From positions 24,852,161-24,916,160 of the forward strand of contig JACDQD010000009.1 of assembly GCA_019843655.1 (NCBI GenBank): a DNA stretch of 64,000 bases, read 5' to 3'. The notes below the pieces were generated by a model. It saw only the letters and a program-made list of their open reading frames with translations, had not been told where the DNA came from and did no database searches. The number at the start of each line of letters is the position of its first letter. Position 1 is the stretch's first letter. A program made the position numbers and the translations under genes. Below, one piece after another: positions 1 to 12,261 of this stretch. Source of the DNA: Lethocerus indicus. Taxonomy: Eukaryota; Arthropoda; Insecta; Hemiptera; Belostomatidae.

Positions 1-332
1 ATTCCCGATAAAAGAATTACGGACACCGACACATAAATAGTCACTAAATCTTGGGTATATTTGAATTATTTAATGGTCAATCTAGACAATATACACAAGA
101 CAGGGAAATGCCCGGTGATATCCTTGTTGTCGGCCCAAAAAAAAGTGTGAAAATGCGTACAAAATAATTGAGTCCATTTATCTTCAAATCGAGATATTTA
201 AGGGTCTGCGTTTCGATGAATTTAAAAATATAGGATACTAATGAGTCATACTGCTTAAGTGCATCTAAGAATGTTGAATTTATAGTTCCTTTTAAAATTA
301 TTAAGTGAATAATATGCGTTTTCTTATCAAGA

Positions 333-1121
333 ATGGAGTTGGGCCACTTTCAAAATTAACAACCGGATTCATTATAAAATTTTAAGGTGCCCAAGTCAAT
401 TCGACGCAATTTAAGATGGTTCAAATTGAAAAAGACGTTTTCCCTTCCTCGGATACTTTTCTTGATGATCCAACCATAATCCCGCGTAAATCCGTTTGTT
501 GGACGTCTTCGTTCCACAATTTTGCGCTCCACAGCTTCGTAAAGCGATACATTCTGTTTGTTAAAATCTCGCAAAAACCGAAACTTCTCAAAAATATTCT
601 TCCATTCTTTCTTCTTCGTCGTAATTTTTCGAGTGCGAGCATTCCGACAACGGCAATCTTCGTTTTCGAAATTTTTTTCAGGTACAATATTTCCGTTTAG
701 GGTACAATATCTTTTTCCTGAATTACGTTTAATCCTTCGCACTTTTTAATCCATCATTTCTCCGTTCCCCTGAATCATTCATCCATCATCCCCGAAGACG
801 AATATTATTCTATAATTCTGTTTCTTTTTCGATTTTTTCTTAAATCACTAGTTACTAATCATTAGTTAATTAAAATTACCCTCATCACTACTTTGTGACA
901 TTATCAATAGTAAATATCTTGATTTAAGTATAAATGGAGTTAGGCCACTTTCAAACTACAAGGTTCAATTATTGAGCTAACTCTGAAAATTTATATGTCA
1001 AGAATTACCGTATTTGCTCGGAATATAAGCAACCTCAAATGCTTAACTGATAAATAACACGAAGTTGTACTTGTAACCGTGGTTAGGGGGAAAAAATTGA
1101 AAAATGGAGTTGGGCCACTTT
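333..1121 (+). repeat. Three dispersed copies of an 18-bp motif
   Basis: The motif ATGGAGTTGGGCCACTTT occurs at 333-350, 934-951 (one G to A change) and 1104-1121, always in the same orientation. The copies surround a minus-strand reading frame that resembles a transposon protein. They may be subterminal repeats of that element, but I could not define its ends. Confidence 0.55.
356..742 (-). pseudogene. Fragment of a transposon-type protein with a CxC motif
   Basis: This minus-strand frame of 128 codons has a pattern I associate with a repeated, uncharacterised protein family in insect transposons: a segment NGNIVPEKNFENEDCRCRN with a CxC motif, then KNIFEKFRFLRDFNKQNV, a basic stretch ERKIVERRRP, and a hydrophobic FFNLNHLKLRRIDLG near the end. 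No catalytic region follows and no start or splice signal is convincing. The frame stops next to the first copy of the 18-bp motif. I read it as a decayed N-terminal fragment of a DNA transposon gene; the family assignment rests on remembered motif spacing only. It could be chance. Confidence 0.35.
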
Positions 1122-2204
1122 TTCAAAATAAACGGCTCAACAAATCGCTTACTTAGTCGAAATTTCAAAACGATTTGTTTTTCGTCTATTTTACACCGTA
1201 AGTACACGAAAACAGAATCAATATTGGAGGGTTTTTTTTCAACCCACAGAGTTCCTCCCGAGTGACTTTTCCAGTGGTCGAGCACAGTCGGATGGTTATC
1301 CAACGAACCGTGGCTACCACTTACACCTGCCGTCCGGCTTCCTTTCGAAAATGGGGTTTTGAACATCAGGTGTACTCCTCGGCATCGGTTTGATTCTATC
1401 GACGGGGCCGTGATTTTAAACTTGAACCGGTCCCGTTATCAGGAAATCGGTAAGCGGCCACAGAAGAGGGACGATTAAAACTGATTCAACAGTATGTTAC
1501 ACGCGCATCCTGTCCAGACAATTTAGACAACTGCCAGAACAAATATGAGGCGATTCTATAATAGCTAATTATAGAAAGCAAATTCAATAATACAATTTTC
1601 AGCCACGGAAACTAGAGTTTGGAAACGCGGAATTTATTTTAAATAAATATTACAAATAATAAATATTAAACGAAATGTAGATATGTTTTTGAACTCAAAT
1701 TCAACATCTATGACATCAATAGCCGAAAATTTATTGACGAATAGAGCCGTTCGAACTCCCTTCTAAAGAAGAGCGATTTCTAGGAGTAACTATATGCCAA
1801 TTTTAAATTATAAACTATATTATTATCTGGGAAAGGTAGGGTACGGGACGGTGAAGCCATTACTTTAGCCGGCGGGTAGCTGTGCATGTCATCGGCATTG
1901 GCGGAATGATTGCAGCGGCCACTGAATACTGAAGACTAGGAGGAGGAGTGCTCTCAGAACCCAAGGCCGAAACTGGCAAATCGCCCCCCTTCAATGGCTC
2001 CACGCACTCTATCTCTATCTTCAATGGGGGGGGCTTCCGAGAAAACGAGGAAATTTTCCTTTGATCCAATTATCCGTCGTAATTTTCAGACGCCCGGATT
2101 CGAACTGACGGCGGAATCCCACGTGTCATTCCATCACCGCTTCCGGACCAGTTCCAATGTCCGGGACTCGAGTTCCAATCAGCCAAGTTTCCTTTTTCCT
2201 AAAA
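1122..2204. other. No gene seen
   Basis: AT-rich to mixed sequence without a convincing exon. The minus frame at 1043-1366 (107 codons) runs through one copy of the 18-bp motif and shows no recognisable domain. Confidence 0.5.
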
Positions 2205-2495
2205 AATGCGGTTTTTAGGCCCGAAAATGAGTTTTGTATGCGCGAAATCGGTCAAAACTGCGGTTTTTAGGCCGAAAATCGGCCTAAGAGTGCGATTTTA
2301 GGCCTAAAAAAAGGGTGTTTAGGCGCAAAATCGGCCAAAAAATGAGGTTTTTGGGCGCGAAATCGGCACAAAAATGCGGTTTTTAAGTCCAAAAATGGGG
2401 TTTTAAGGCCCAAAATCGGCCTAATAATGCGGTTTTCAGGACCAGAAATTCGGTTTTTAGGAGTAAAATCGGCCCAAATATGCGGTTTTGAATAC
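2205..2495 (+). repeat. Degenerate minisatellite
   Basis: About ten imperfect copies of a half-unit near 25-30 bp, built from the words TGCGGTTTTTAGGC and AAAATCGGCC. Two half-units alternate to give a compound period near 54 bp. Copies begin around 2206, 2258, 2288, 2315, 2341, 2374, 2395, 2428, 2447 and 2479. No coding capacity. Confidence 0.75.
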
Positions 2496-2578
2496 CGAGC
2501 TTATAACAGATCAATATGGTAATATAAAGTTCCAACTAAAGTCTGCTTTAAAACCGCGAAAGGCCTTGATAAATACAA

Positions 2579-2665
2579 AAAGACCCCTATGAAAGTCAAT
2601 AATTGTAGCATAATATAAGAATTATTTTATAACATTATTGACGGTGATGGCATATACTTGCGGTA
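2579..2665 (+). repeat. Dispersed repeat E, copy 1
   Basis: Matches 4307-4395 over about 85 bp, including CCTATGAAAGTCAATAATTG and GACGGTGATGGCATATACTT. Nature unknown. Confidence 0.7.
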
Positions 2666-2837
2666 CTTAATAGGTTGATTTGGCCAATGAAACTTACCGG
2701 GAAGAAAAAAATTCTATTTGGAGGTTTTGAATAATTTAAACGATTCCCTATTCTACGACGCGCACAGTAAATATTCCAAGTATACTACATATTATGTCCT
2801 ATTAGTGATGTGTTTGTCAACCGAACCGTTCCAGAAT

Positions 2838-3160
2838 ACCGTAGGTTCGTGATGTTTCTCTCTACTCTCGCTGGTTTGGTCTTTTGCTCGACCGGTTTCG
2901 GCCGCTCGCCATCTTCAGTAGCGCTGTGTTACTGTCACTGTCGGCACTTTGGATGTTTTTTGGGCATCCTCACTGTACTGTTACTTTCACTTGTACTGTC
3001 TACAGCACATCCAAAGTGCCGACAGTGACTAACAGCGCTACTGAAGATGGCGAGCAGCCGAAACCTGTCTAGCGAAAGACCAAACAGCAGCGAGAGGAGA
3101 CAGAAACACCACGAACCTACGGTATTCCAACCCCTCGCAGACCCCAAAACAGGTATATTA
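2838..3160 (+). mobile_element. Hairpin element H1
   Basis: The left arm begins ACCGTAGGTTCG. The inverted right arm ends at CGAACCTACGG and is followed by a one-sided tail, TTCCAACCCCTCGCAGACC through AGGTATATTA. Flanking duplications ACCGTTCCAGAAT (2825-2837) and ACCATTGCAGAAT (3162-3174) match at 11 of 13 positions. Part of the inner right arm is deleted. The 150-codon frames over this copy, on both strands, are by-products of the palindrome. Confidence 0.85.
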
Positions 3161-3174
3161 AACCATTGCAGAAT

Positions 3175-4306
3175 AGTTGCAGTGCAGCGGAACTTTATTA
3201 TAAGCTTAATTAGTCTAAATCGAGCCGCCCTCGAAAGCGGGGGTATTAATCGTTTGGCCGCGACCGGAGTTCGGGTCAGCGCATTTGAACGGCCTTTTTT
3301 TTTTATTGTTTTGGCTCGGAACAGTCCCTTAATACCCGGACGCCTCCCGTTACTTTTTACGAGCGGCACGATTCGGGGTCGATCAGATATGCTACGTTTT
3401 ATACAAATAACGATCGATCCTCCCCTACCAGGCGCAATCCCATCGACTCCGGCTTCGATTTTTCCCATTACTTATGATTCTCCCCCTATTTCGTATACCC
3501 CTGTGTAAATTACTGCTAGTAAGAGATGGTACATCTAATAGGATGCTGCATCAGCAGTGAATTAATGGTTGAATGATTGACCCAATTACCGCCCACCCCC
3601 AACAGTATTGAACATGGTTAATTTCATTTATCAATTTATTTCATAGGATTGACAATGAGCCAAGTGGGAGATTTATAATACAATTAAGTGCCGGCCTCGA
3701 GCTTCTAATAAGAATTTATTGGACGATTAGAAGACCGACTGATTCTGTCGGTAAGCCAAATGAACACAGCCGACCATCTGTCGAAACCGAGGGGGAAGGT
3801 TGAGTTTTCTACGTCGTCCGTACGTGCGTATACGTTGCTGCTGCAATTTTATCTAATACATAACCGCGCCAACGTTATCGTAACAATGAAATTATCTCTG
3901 AAATATCGGCCGTTCTCAGTTTCGACCGAGGTTTTAAATTAATGCCTACTTCACCGGCTTCAACTGTTGTACAGACGGGTGTCATGTAACGCGTTATATA
4001 ACGGAGGAATTCCGGAGGAATTCCAACAACACCCCTCGGATCCGTGCCCACAATTTATCTGATCCTGGGCGCGCCAACCAACCTCCAACCGACAGCCCTC
4101 GGGGACACAAATTCTCGCTTTTGTACACTCCATCAACCGTACATCACCGAAATTGCATTATATGTACGCGTTTTATTAGCGCCCTGTCATTTATAGTCGC
4201 GGTAATCGCGACGGCGCTATCGGAATGTGAACGGATAAACGGTTTGTAAAAGGAGTACTTATTTGTCCAGCGGATGCGTGGACAGTGCACAGCATCACTG
4301 CAGAAA
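3175..4306. other. No gene seen
   Basis: Mixed-composition sequence with no exon, RNA gene or repeat that I can support. Confidence 0.45.
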
Positions 4307-4395
4307 GTCCCCTATGAAAGTCAATAATTGTAACATAATATATGTTATTTTATAACATCGACGGTGATGGCATATACTTGCGGTACTCAACGGGC
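4307..4395 (+). repeat. Dispersed repeat E, copy 2
   Basis: Direct copy of 2579-2665 with small indels; the match fades after CTTGCGGTACT. Confidence 0.7.
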
Positions 4396-4494
4396 TATGG
4401 AACGCGGGCTTACCTAATATGTTAAGCAAGTATATGTATATGAAAACAAAATAAACTGAAGTATGCGGTTTCGAGATGCGAAAAAAATTATATT

Positions 4495-4516
4495 TTAACC
4501 CTTTGCACTCGTACAT
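4495..4516 (+). mobile_element. Possible piggyBac-type end
   Basis: TTAACCCTTTGCACTCG is the kind of end seen in many insect piggyBac-like elements: a TTAA target followed by CCCTTTGCACTCG. It is the inverse of the end at 34,299-34,315. No partner end was found to the right, so this is probably a solo or truncated end. AT-rich sequence without a gene follows to about 4837. Confidence 0.4.
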
Positions 4517-4837
4517 TAATTGTATTACACTGTACTCGCATTAATATTTAAGTAAGTTATCTATCGACTCGGATTTTTTTTTCCACATTCTATCGTAACA
4601 AAAACATTTATACAGTAACATATTTCGTAACAACATGTATATTTACTGAAAAAAAAGATGCGAATTTTTTAATTTATTTTTTTGATTTATAGATCAGGTT
4701 GGCCAGGGAAAGTAAAAATCTGTACTGTATGTATTAGAATAATTAATAATTTTTAAGAATTATATAGAAAAAATAAAAAAATTAAAAAAAAGCGAACTGG
4801 ATCACCCAAGGTGTCACATTATTACAGTACTCATTAC

Positions 4838-5640
4838 AGATTTATACCGGGAAGCTGCTAATTCTCGAACGAACGGGAGTTTTAGGTCATTGTGGATTAT
4901 TCTGTTAGAGACATACGGTGGGGCGTTGGTAATTTTTCGAAGGATTACGGATTCCGTTACGGATTATGGAACACAGTTCGATTCCGTAGGCCCAAATAGG
5001 TTTCAGTAGGCCTGTTGTAAATTAATAATTTGTAGCGTCGTTTCGTTTCTGTACGTTTCAGTTTCGTACGCGGGTTCCGTGTCAATCTTCTGTCTAAGAT
5101 AATATACCCGTTTTGTGGTCTGCGAGGGGTTGTGGAATATACCGTAGGTTCGTGATGTTTCTGTCTCCTCTCTCGCTGCCAGTTTGGTCTTTTGCTAGAC
5201 CGGTTTTGCGGCCGCTCGCCATCTTCAGTAGCGCTGTGTCAGCAGTCACTGTTAGCACTTTGGATGTTTTTTGGGCATCCTCACTGTGACTAACACAGCG
5301 CTACTGAAGATGGCGAATCGGCCGAAACCGGTCTAGCAAAAGACCAAACCTCAGCGAGAGAGGAGACAGAAACATCACGAACCTACAGTATTCTGTCTAA
5401 GAGTAGTCCCAGGTACCGCACTTTTCAATATTTTCAATTTGATTCAGATTTTCAATATGAAGTTGGGACCGGTTCGGGGGAAAACGGGAGTACAAAGTTT
5501 TGGCAATTGAACTTTAATCCTCCATTTCCCGGACCGGTTTTCTACGAGGGAGAGGCGTTCGTTGCCGGGTATGAGACGGTGTTTTTTAATCGAAGTATTC
5601 GGTATCGAAGCTCGGGTCGAGAACAAAGGGGAGTACAGCA
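4838..5640 (-). mobile_element. Jockey-like retrotransposon fragment JB1, split by H2
   Basis: On the minus strand this matches JB2 (12,262-13,104). The block 4838-5087 corresponds to the part encoding the RT C-terminal end with its FRK-ITNAPPYVSNRIIHND type segment. The block 5403-5640 corresponds to the upstream part. H2 lies between them with a 12-bp target duplication. Frames are broken throughout. The family is assigned from similarity to Jockey-clade reverse transcriptases, in which a TYGIQLWG-like segment precedes the QSKVLRTI and SNRTIHNDL segments. Confidence 0.7.
5100..5390 (-). mobile_element. Hairpin element H2, inserted in JB1
   Basis: Reverse-oriented copy. The tail is on the left (TATACCCGTTTTGTGGTCTG) and the 5' end is on the right (complement of ACTGTAGG). 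A perfect 12-bp duplication TTCTGTCTAAGA flanks it (5088-5099 and 5391-5402). One copy of that 12-mer restores the JB sequence seen at 12,640-12,655 apart from a 2-bp difference. The inner part of one arm is deleted. Confidence 0.9.
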
Positions 5641-6865
5641 CCCTCTCCTAAGCGAGATGAATAGCAAATGGAGAAACGATGAGTCAACCTGCCGGTGTCG
5701 TCCTCGTCGTCGGGCCTCATAACCGGGGACCTCGGTTTTATGACTCATTAAAAACCTTCTCATCCGCGCCAACGCCCTCGCTCCTTCGTTAAATCGAGAG
5801 GGCCAGTTATCCGTCGAACTATCGTTAAATTTTTACGATTTCGAACCCACGCAGTTCGAACGAATCGGGGTCTGATATCTTCGTTAGGGCCCGTCGCGAT
5901 AGAGACACACGGGCCTCACTATTTACCGCAACAAATTAACAAGAATTATTATAATTAAGACGATAAAAATATTCTACAATTATTGACCTGTTTCAGTAGC
6001 CAATAATAAGCTGCCTTAAACTAAACTCCTTCCCCGACTCTTTATCTCTCCGAAGACCATTTTCCCCCCTTTTTTTATACCGAGATTTTACAGTTTCTTC
6101 CGGCGTATAATCCACGAATCGAGTTCTAATATCTTTATTAGCGGTCTAGCCAACCGCTAATAGGGAATCCGGTCTCGGTAAAGTCAAACTTGTTTCTTTA
6201 ATATCGAGAGCGCAGAGAGATAGTAATCTTTCGTATTAAATAAAACGGTGAAAACATATTTCTGGTCCCTCCATATCGTAACTTCATATTTTACTACTTC
6301 TTTTATGCGTCCGCACGGCAGAGTAAAGTCGACTCGTAGTTCGATCCCTTCGTGTCAACTCAATACACGAAAACTACTTTTGAATACAAAATTTCCTGTA
6401 ACAATTACTGTCATTATTTCTATACTTGAAGAATATTCATGAATCGCTCATAGTATACGCGGTAACTTCTAAATATTGAAGATTCTCAAAACGCCAAAAC
6501 AGCGTACGTAAAGTTCCGAAACAGCGCACTTTTAACGCACAACAATACCCATTTGCGACGTCAACACAATTAATAAAACAGAAGTAACGATTCTCAATGT
6601 TCCGTAATGCGGAATTCGTCCAATTTAAATGACAATGGATCGCTAATCTGAATCCTAGATCTTAAAAAGTTAAACTATTGTTACAATCGGGGTATACACT
6701 GGACGTATTATAATTTTGGGGGCGGAAAGTTGCGGTAACAATTGGGAGAGGGCTGGAAACGGTTCCCACGGCCCGTACCATCGGACCTGTTACTCACGGC
6801 AACAGTAATTGCCGAGAAGCGTTAACATGATTAACAGTTAGGCCCCTTATATTTATTGGACTGCG

Positions 6866-6870
<5 letters not shown>
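5641..6870. other. No gene seen
   Basis: Intergenic-type sequence. The short frames here lack splice signals or recognisable motifs. Confidence 0.45.

Positions 6871-6918
<48 letters not shown>
6871..6918. repeat. (TA)n microsatellite
   Basis: Uninterrupted TA dinucleotide run of about 48 bp; it produces a spurious YIYIYI frame. Confidence 0.95.
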
Positions 6919-6921
<3 letters not shown>

Positions 6922-7242
6922 GGGGTTAATGGAAGCAAAACGAAAATAACGGTAAACGTAATAGACACCCCCTTATTATGTTCCTCTAACCGGCGTCGGC
7001 TAATTTTTTGTATACTAATTATTAGCCTTAGTCGTTTTCATCTTTCTTCCTGTCTTGTACTGATATAAGTCAGTCAAATTTTTCGACGCAATAACATATA
7101 AATTAACATATTTATAGTGTTAACCCCCTTATACAATAATGTCGCTAATTATGTACATAATGCAATACATATTCTGAAAATCTACAATCAACTAAATGAC
7201 CGTCTTCTTATAAGACGAACCGTTTCCAGAAGCGGAAAATCC
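6919..7242. other. No gene seen
   Basis: AT-rich sequence between the TA run and repeat C1; nothing recognisable. Confidence 0.45.
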
Positions 7243-7887
7243 ATATAAAACCTGACAGATATTTTTGCACAATTTACAAAGGCATGTTTGAACATGTCGA
7301 GTATTGAACAAAATTGTCAAGTTCTAAAAGTGTAAAATGTACGAAGTCTGTACTCGGTCCGCTCTCGCATTAGATTATTTAGAGTCTTTATCAACAGTTG
7401 AATAGGTCGTTTTAGCGGGGTCAGTGAAATTAACGGGCAATAAGTTAAATTTAAGAGGGAAAAGATTTTGCGAAGCAAAATTATTAAAATTGTCACCTTA
7501 GTAGCTAGATATAAGTGAGCTATAAAAATTATTATTACATTTAATATTTTTTAACAGAAACATATCTCTGAACAAAATGATGAATTTTCGTAAAATAAAA
7601 TGAATTTCATATCGGTAAATTGTAATTATATTTTTTTGTCTTATAATCAATTTCTTCTAATTTAATGTGACACATATACGTGACACGTGGGCTACAGCGT
7701 TCAGTTTTTATCTATAGTCCAGCGTCACATATTTGCGTTTAAAAGAATACTTATTTTACTTTTTTAGACTGTTCTAAATACACACACACGCGTAAAATCT
7801 ATTCCAATTGATTTCATATAATCGCGAAAAAAATCTTGGGCTACGGTGGATTTTTTCTCCACAAGACCCTGGTAGCGAACTGGTTAA
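7243..7887 (+). mobile_element. TTAA-type repeat C, copy 1
   Basis: Shares about 600 bp with the reverse complement of 35,120-35,914, with indels: the GTATTGAACAAAATTGT block, the TCGGTCCGCTCTCGC block, a GTGACAC-rich block, and the end with ATTCCAATTGATTTCATA. The right edge lies at a TTAA (7884-7887), as in copy 2. The left end is eroded, and a segment near 7440-7560 is present here but shortened in copy 2. No transposase is encoded. Confidence 0.65.
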
Positions 7888-8914
7888 AGTCCGAAATTCT
7901 ATAAGAATGCATTTTTTCTAATGAAACCGAAATCTAAAACATATACGATTCATCCGGTCTACCGGTGAGGAATAGTGTTGAGATAAAAAGTTATTCCCCC
8001 CCAAAGTTCTGTAAGGGCAGCGTAACAATCCTCGACTGATTATAGAGCTCCAAAGTGTACATTATGAACGGAGATTTTATTTTTTACAGCGTCCATTCAT
8101 GCGCGCCCGGTGTAGGAATATCTATGGGGGGGATTCGAGTCACGCGAGGAGGGAAGACGGCGACGTTCACAATCAATGGCCGAGAGGAGGGGCCAACGCT
8201 CGCTCCAACCTCATTATTGATTGCAATTGGCGAACCGACATTACAATCGCACACTGTCCGCCCTACGGTTCAATTAGCTAATTCGATTCGCAGCTAAAAA
8301 CAGGACGAAACCGGAAAGAGAGTGTCCTGCACATTACGGGATATGAATAGTAACCGGATGCTACTGACGATGGGAAGACGGAATATGACACGAGGACAGA
8401 GTGCATTTGAAAACGGTCGGGATAGTTTCGCCCGTTACGAATAAAAGGTTCTATTTAGGTTCGTTTTATTGAAAAACTGGACTCCGCCGGTACAATGCTC
8501 CGCGTTGGCTTTGTTGCAAGCTATATTTAAATGATGACTGAATGTTAAGTCCCCCCCAGGGTTACTGCTCTCGGACACTTTGCATTTGGTTTCAACCCGA
8601 CTATTTGTCATTCTTGCTCTTTCCAGTCGCGTTTTTACTACAGGTACTACCAACTACAACGTCCACTTCGCTATTCAACTCGTTTCTAATATGCAGTCCC
8701 GCAGATGCTAAATGAGATAACGTGAAACGCTAACGTTGTACGAGCTTCGAACGACAACTCCGGCATTTTAGCTGTTTTATTTATCGACGCCAAAATAATA
8801 CAGAAAAACGAAAACGCGCCGCTTCAATAGTCGAATAGGTTCGTATTTGAATCGAACAACATTGAGACAAAATAACAGACCCAACATAGAACACTATGTA
8901 GAGCTTAGGATCCG
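7888..8914. other. No gene seen
   Basis: Several short frames overlap here, none with a domain or paired splice sites. Confidence 0.45.
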
Positions 8915-9247
8915 CAAAGTAGAACTATGTGGTTCGGCCAAGAAATCCAACATCCCTCACATCCAAACATTCCAGTCAAAAGTCCTTCGTACCATCCTTA
9001 ATGCTCCCCCCGGGTATGTTTCTAACCGAACAATCCATAATGACCTCAACATACCCGACGAAGTCGAAAATCACGCTTCCTTAAATTCCATTTTAACTAA
9101 GGACTTTCTGTAGGCCGGATACAGGTCGAAAGTGCCATCACTGGACGGCGTCTTTATCGAGCGAAACAAGTCAAACTAGCCAAACAAACCGCCACTGTAC
9201 CTATTACTAGTATACAGTTGATTGTACAATAAATAAAGTTAAAAAAA
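8915..9247 (+). mobile_element. Jockey-like 3' fragment JA1
   Basis: 5'-truncated non-LTR retrotransposon 3' end. The frame contains VELCGSAKKSNIPHIQTF, then QSKVLRTILNAPPGYVSNRT and IHNDLNIP. This is the segment after the RT domain in Jockey-clade proteins (TYGIQLWGTA, QSKVLR, SNRTIHNDL). It ends in an AATAAA signal (CAATAAATAAAG) and a short A-run near 9241-9247. A large part of the 3' coding region is deleted compared with JA3. Confidence 0.8.
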
Positions 9248-9837
9248 GGATCCACAAAGAAATTGAAGAAAAGAAGGGATATGGCGGAGGACATTTTAAA
9301 GGAATGTTTTTCAGCGATCAATCGTACGAAGCAAATGTCTTTTATTATCCGAACTACTAACCATTAATGATCTCTTTCTGAAACATAAGTCACATCATCT
9401 AGAACAATGCGGAGACGAATTGCCGACGCCAACCGGCGTCAGTACGCGATCAATTACACAGTACAGGCCAATTGCGTAACGGCCAACTGATAATAAAAAT
9501 AATTCGTACACGCTGATTATCATAACAAAGCGAGTTTGTATCACATCTCCGCACTGTTTTCGACGGTATACAGAACCGTACCGCGAGTAATTGGGCAGTG
9601 AGCCCGGCCGTATTCAAATAAGACGGGGACATATTACTGGCCGGCCGGCTAGCTGTAAATCATGTAAAAACGGGCAACGCATAACAGGGGCAGCGAGAGG
9701 CCGGGCGTGGGCAAGCGGCGCCGCCACCCCGGTGCCAACAATAGTATTTTCGACTTTTATTGTGCTCGTGGAAAACTATACAATGCGTGATAGCCGACAA
9801 AAGCCTACTGCCTACGACGGCTTACGAAAGTCGAAGC
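9248..9837. other. No gene seen
   Basis: Sequence between two JA fragments; no support for coding. Confidence 0.4.
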
Positions 9838-10030
9838 GCCCATCCATTATCTCCCCCACGCGTCGGCTTAAACGCCACTGGCCCAGGGACTTTTTGTAGG
9901 CCGGATACGGGTCAAAAGTACCATCGCTGGACGGCGTCTTTATCGAGCGAAACAGGTAAAACAAACCGCCATTGTACCTATAACTAGCATATAGTTGATT
10001 GTACAATAAATAAAGTTATAAAAAAAAAAA
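9838..10030 (+). mobile_element. Jockey-like 3' fragment JA2
   Basis: Short 5'-truncated copy of the last 190 bp of JA. It starts near CCCATCCATTATC and includes GGGACTTTTTGTAGGCCGGA. It ends with AATAAATAAAG plus an A-run of about 10. Confidence 0.8.
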
Positions 10031-11248
10031 TGTTCAGTCGGCATTACAGGGCGACACCTAGGCCCACCGGCCCTATCTTTCCATTAATTAAAAACTTTAA
10101 ATAGAAACGGGAAAACCTGGAATAAACAATTAATTATTTCCCAACCGACTTCTCGAAATCATAATCCCAATGTCGTGTATGTTTCAATAGAAAAAGCTTA
10201 GCCCCCGATCTGGGGAGATTTGTTACGAGACGTCCATAACCGACCTTTTTTATTTATCGTACCGAGAAGTAAGTGGGCTTTACTTGCGAAGAGATAGAAA
10301 AATTATTTGTCTAATGTTTAGATGAATCAGCCCGAGTTCCCGCAGTACTTGCACTACCCTCTTGCGTGACTGTACGCACACGTACAATTATAAACCGTTC
10401 TGAACCGCGAATTAAATGCGGGAGATGGGAATCTGAAGAAAATTGGTTAAGTGAGGAAAGAACATTACAAAATACCTTTTTCCGTTTCCGCGCACGGACG
10501 GTGATGTCTTCATTCGCGGAAACCACAGAGAGTTACTGTGGATCGATGTATTGTAAATACATACAATTTATCCCTCGATAATAAAACAAACTGGCCCCCT
10601 CTGTCTGTGAAACTGGACCCCAGATCTTAATTTTCGTGTAATTATCGCAAATTGAGCCGTACGTCTCCTGTTGAACAGTACAAGGGGCACTCAACAGTTT
10701 TTCCATATTTTACGGGCTGATAGGTTTACCACAGCTGTAAACTATCGGCCGGGAACTGTAATAAACCTGCCAAGTTCCCGGACTTGGTTCATTTCGTCGA
10801 CAGTATTCGACGGGACTTACGACGAGCGGAACGCATACCACTTCGGTTGAGGTATTTTTAGAAAATACCGAGGAAAACACTGAGATATCGTAATGTTGAT
10901 TACGCGTCATTTAATTTCTGGAGCTCTTTTCCTCGGAGTTTCGAAACTAAATTGGGCTGGCGGCCACCGAGGTACGAAAAACGGTTATGCGTTCCAGTAA
11001 ATCCGTTCGAGAAAGGCATAATATAGGTTTATTCGTGACGCGATCGGCAATAATGGTCGGGGGACGGGGCCCTCGTGTTTGGTCCCGTCCCAGGTCGTGC
11101 TCCCGCCGATCGACCGTCGAGATCTAGCCCACAGACCGTCACCCGGATGATACCATCGTCCAGTCACTTTTTAAAGTTTATAAATCTACGGTTTACTTAC
11201 GATATTTAAAAAATATTTTACCTAAACAATATATAAACATCTGTTAAG
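10031..11248. other. No gene seen
   Basis: Mixed sequence with short frames only; nothing recognisable. Confidence 0.45.
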
Positions 11249-11260
11249 TTTCGTAGTCAT

Positions 11261-11557
11261 ACCGTAGGTTCGTCGTGTTTCTGTCTCCTCTCGCTGAGGT
11301 TTGGTCTTTTGCTAGACCGGTTTCGGCTGCTCGCCATCTTCAGTAGCGCTGTGTTTCAGTCACTGTTGGCACTTTGGATGTTTTTCGGGCATCCTCACTG
11401 CACTGTCACATTCACTTGTAACACAGCGCTACTGAAGATGGCGAGCAGCCGAAACCGGTCTGGCAAAAGACCAAACCTCAGCGAGAGGAGACAGAAACAC
11501 CACGAACCTACAGTATTCCAACCCCTCGCAGACCACAAAACAGGTATATTAAACTAA
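11261..11557 (+). mobile_element. Hairpin element H3
   Basis: Forward copy starting ACCGTAGGTTCG and ending with the tail CACAAAACAGGTATATTAA. A perfect 12-bp duplication TTTCGTAGTCAT flanks it at 11,249-11,260 and 11,558-11,569. Both arms carry the variant GGCTGCTCGCC and its complement. The inner portion of the right arm is deleted. Confidence 0.92.
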
Positions 11558-11569
11558 TTTCGTAGTCAT

Positions 11570-12261
11570 GTTTCCACTTGGCAAAACACCGATACAACGA
11601 TCCACGACGACATCGTCATTTTATCCTTTCGAGTAACTAAAATTAGGTTGACATTTAAGTAGAATTTGTACTGGCGTCCAGTTTCGTTTTGACGTAACGG
11701 ACGTTAAACGGAATTATTGGCCCACATATGAAATATAAAACGCTCGCCTAATTTCTCTTTTATTCAATTCGTATACCTTGGACTTGCAGTCCCCGGGACC
11801 AGTTGCGGGTCAAATGCGGAAATTGAAGTCGGCCTTCAAACTCTACCTCGTACTCACAACACAACAACAAAACACGAAGCGAGTTTAAACCTGTACGTAA
11901 CTCGTTACCGTTCGATAGCTACACATGCGCTGTGTTTAACATAAATATAACATACTCAATACGAAGACTTTTCGGAAAGCTATTAAACTCAGTTCACTGG
12001 CTAGGCTACCGGAGCATAATTCATAATATCTTAGCTCATTCGAGTATTTTATAAGCTGATAAAAATATCGCGCGAATATTCTATCACTTGGAATTTATCC
12101 GAGGCACCTTAGACCAAGTTTCATGCTGCGAAATAATCAAGTCAGAATTCGGTCGATAGCGATTCCCGGAAACGTTCACAACAGGTGGGAACACAATCTT
12201 TTATTGTCGGCGTCGTTCCCATTGGAACAATAAAAGTAACGGTCAGTGAGAGATGCCCGGA
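11570..12261. other. No gene seen
   Basis: No exon, RNA gene or named repeat recognised. Confidence 0.4.

Noticed and set aside
2935..3508. Opposed frames of 177 and 153 codons
   Set aside because: They run across the palindrome of H1, so a stop-free stretch in one arm is mirrored in the other; no domain or splice signals.
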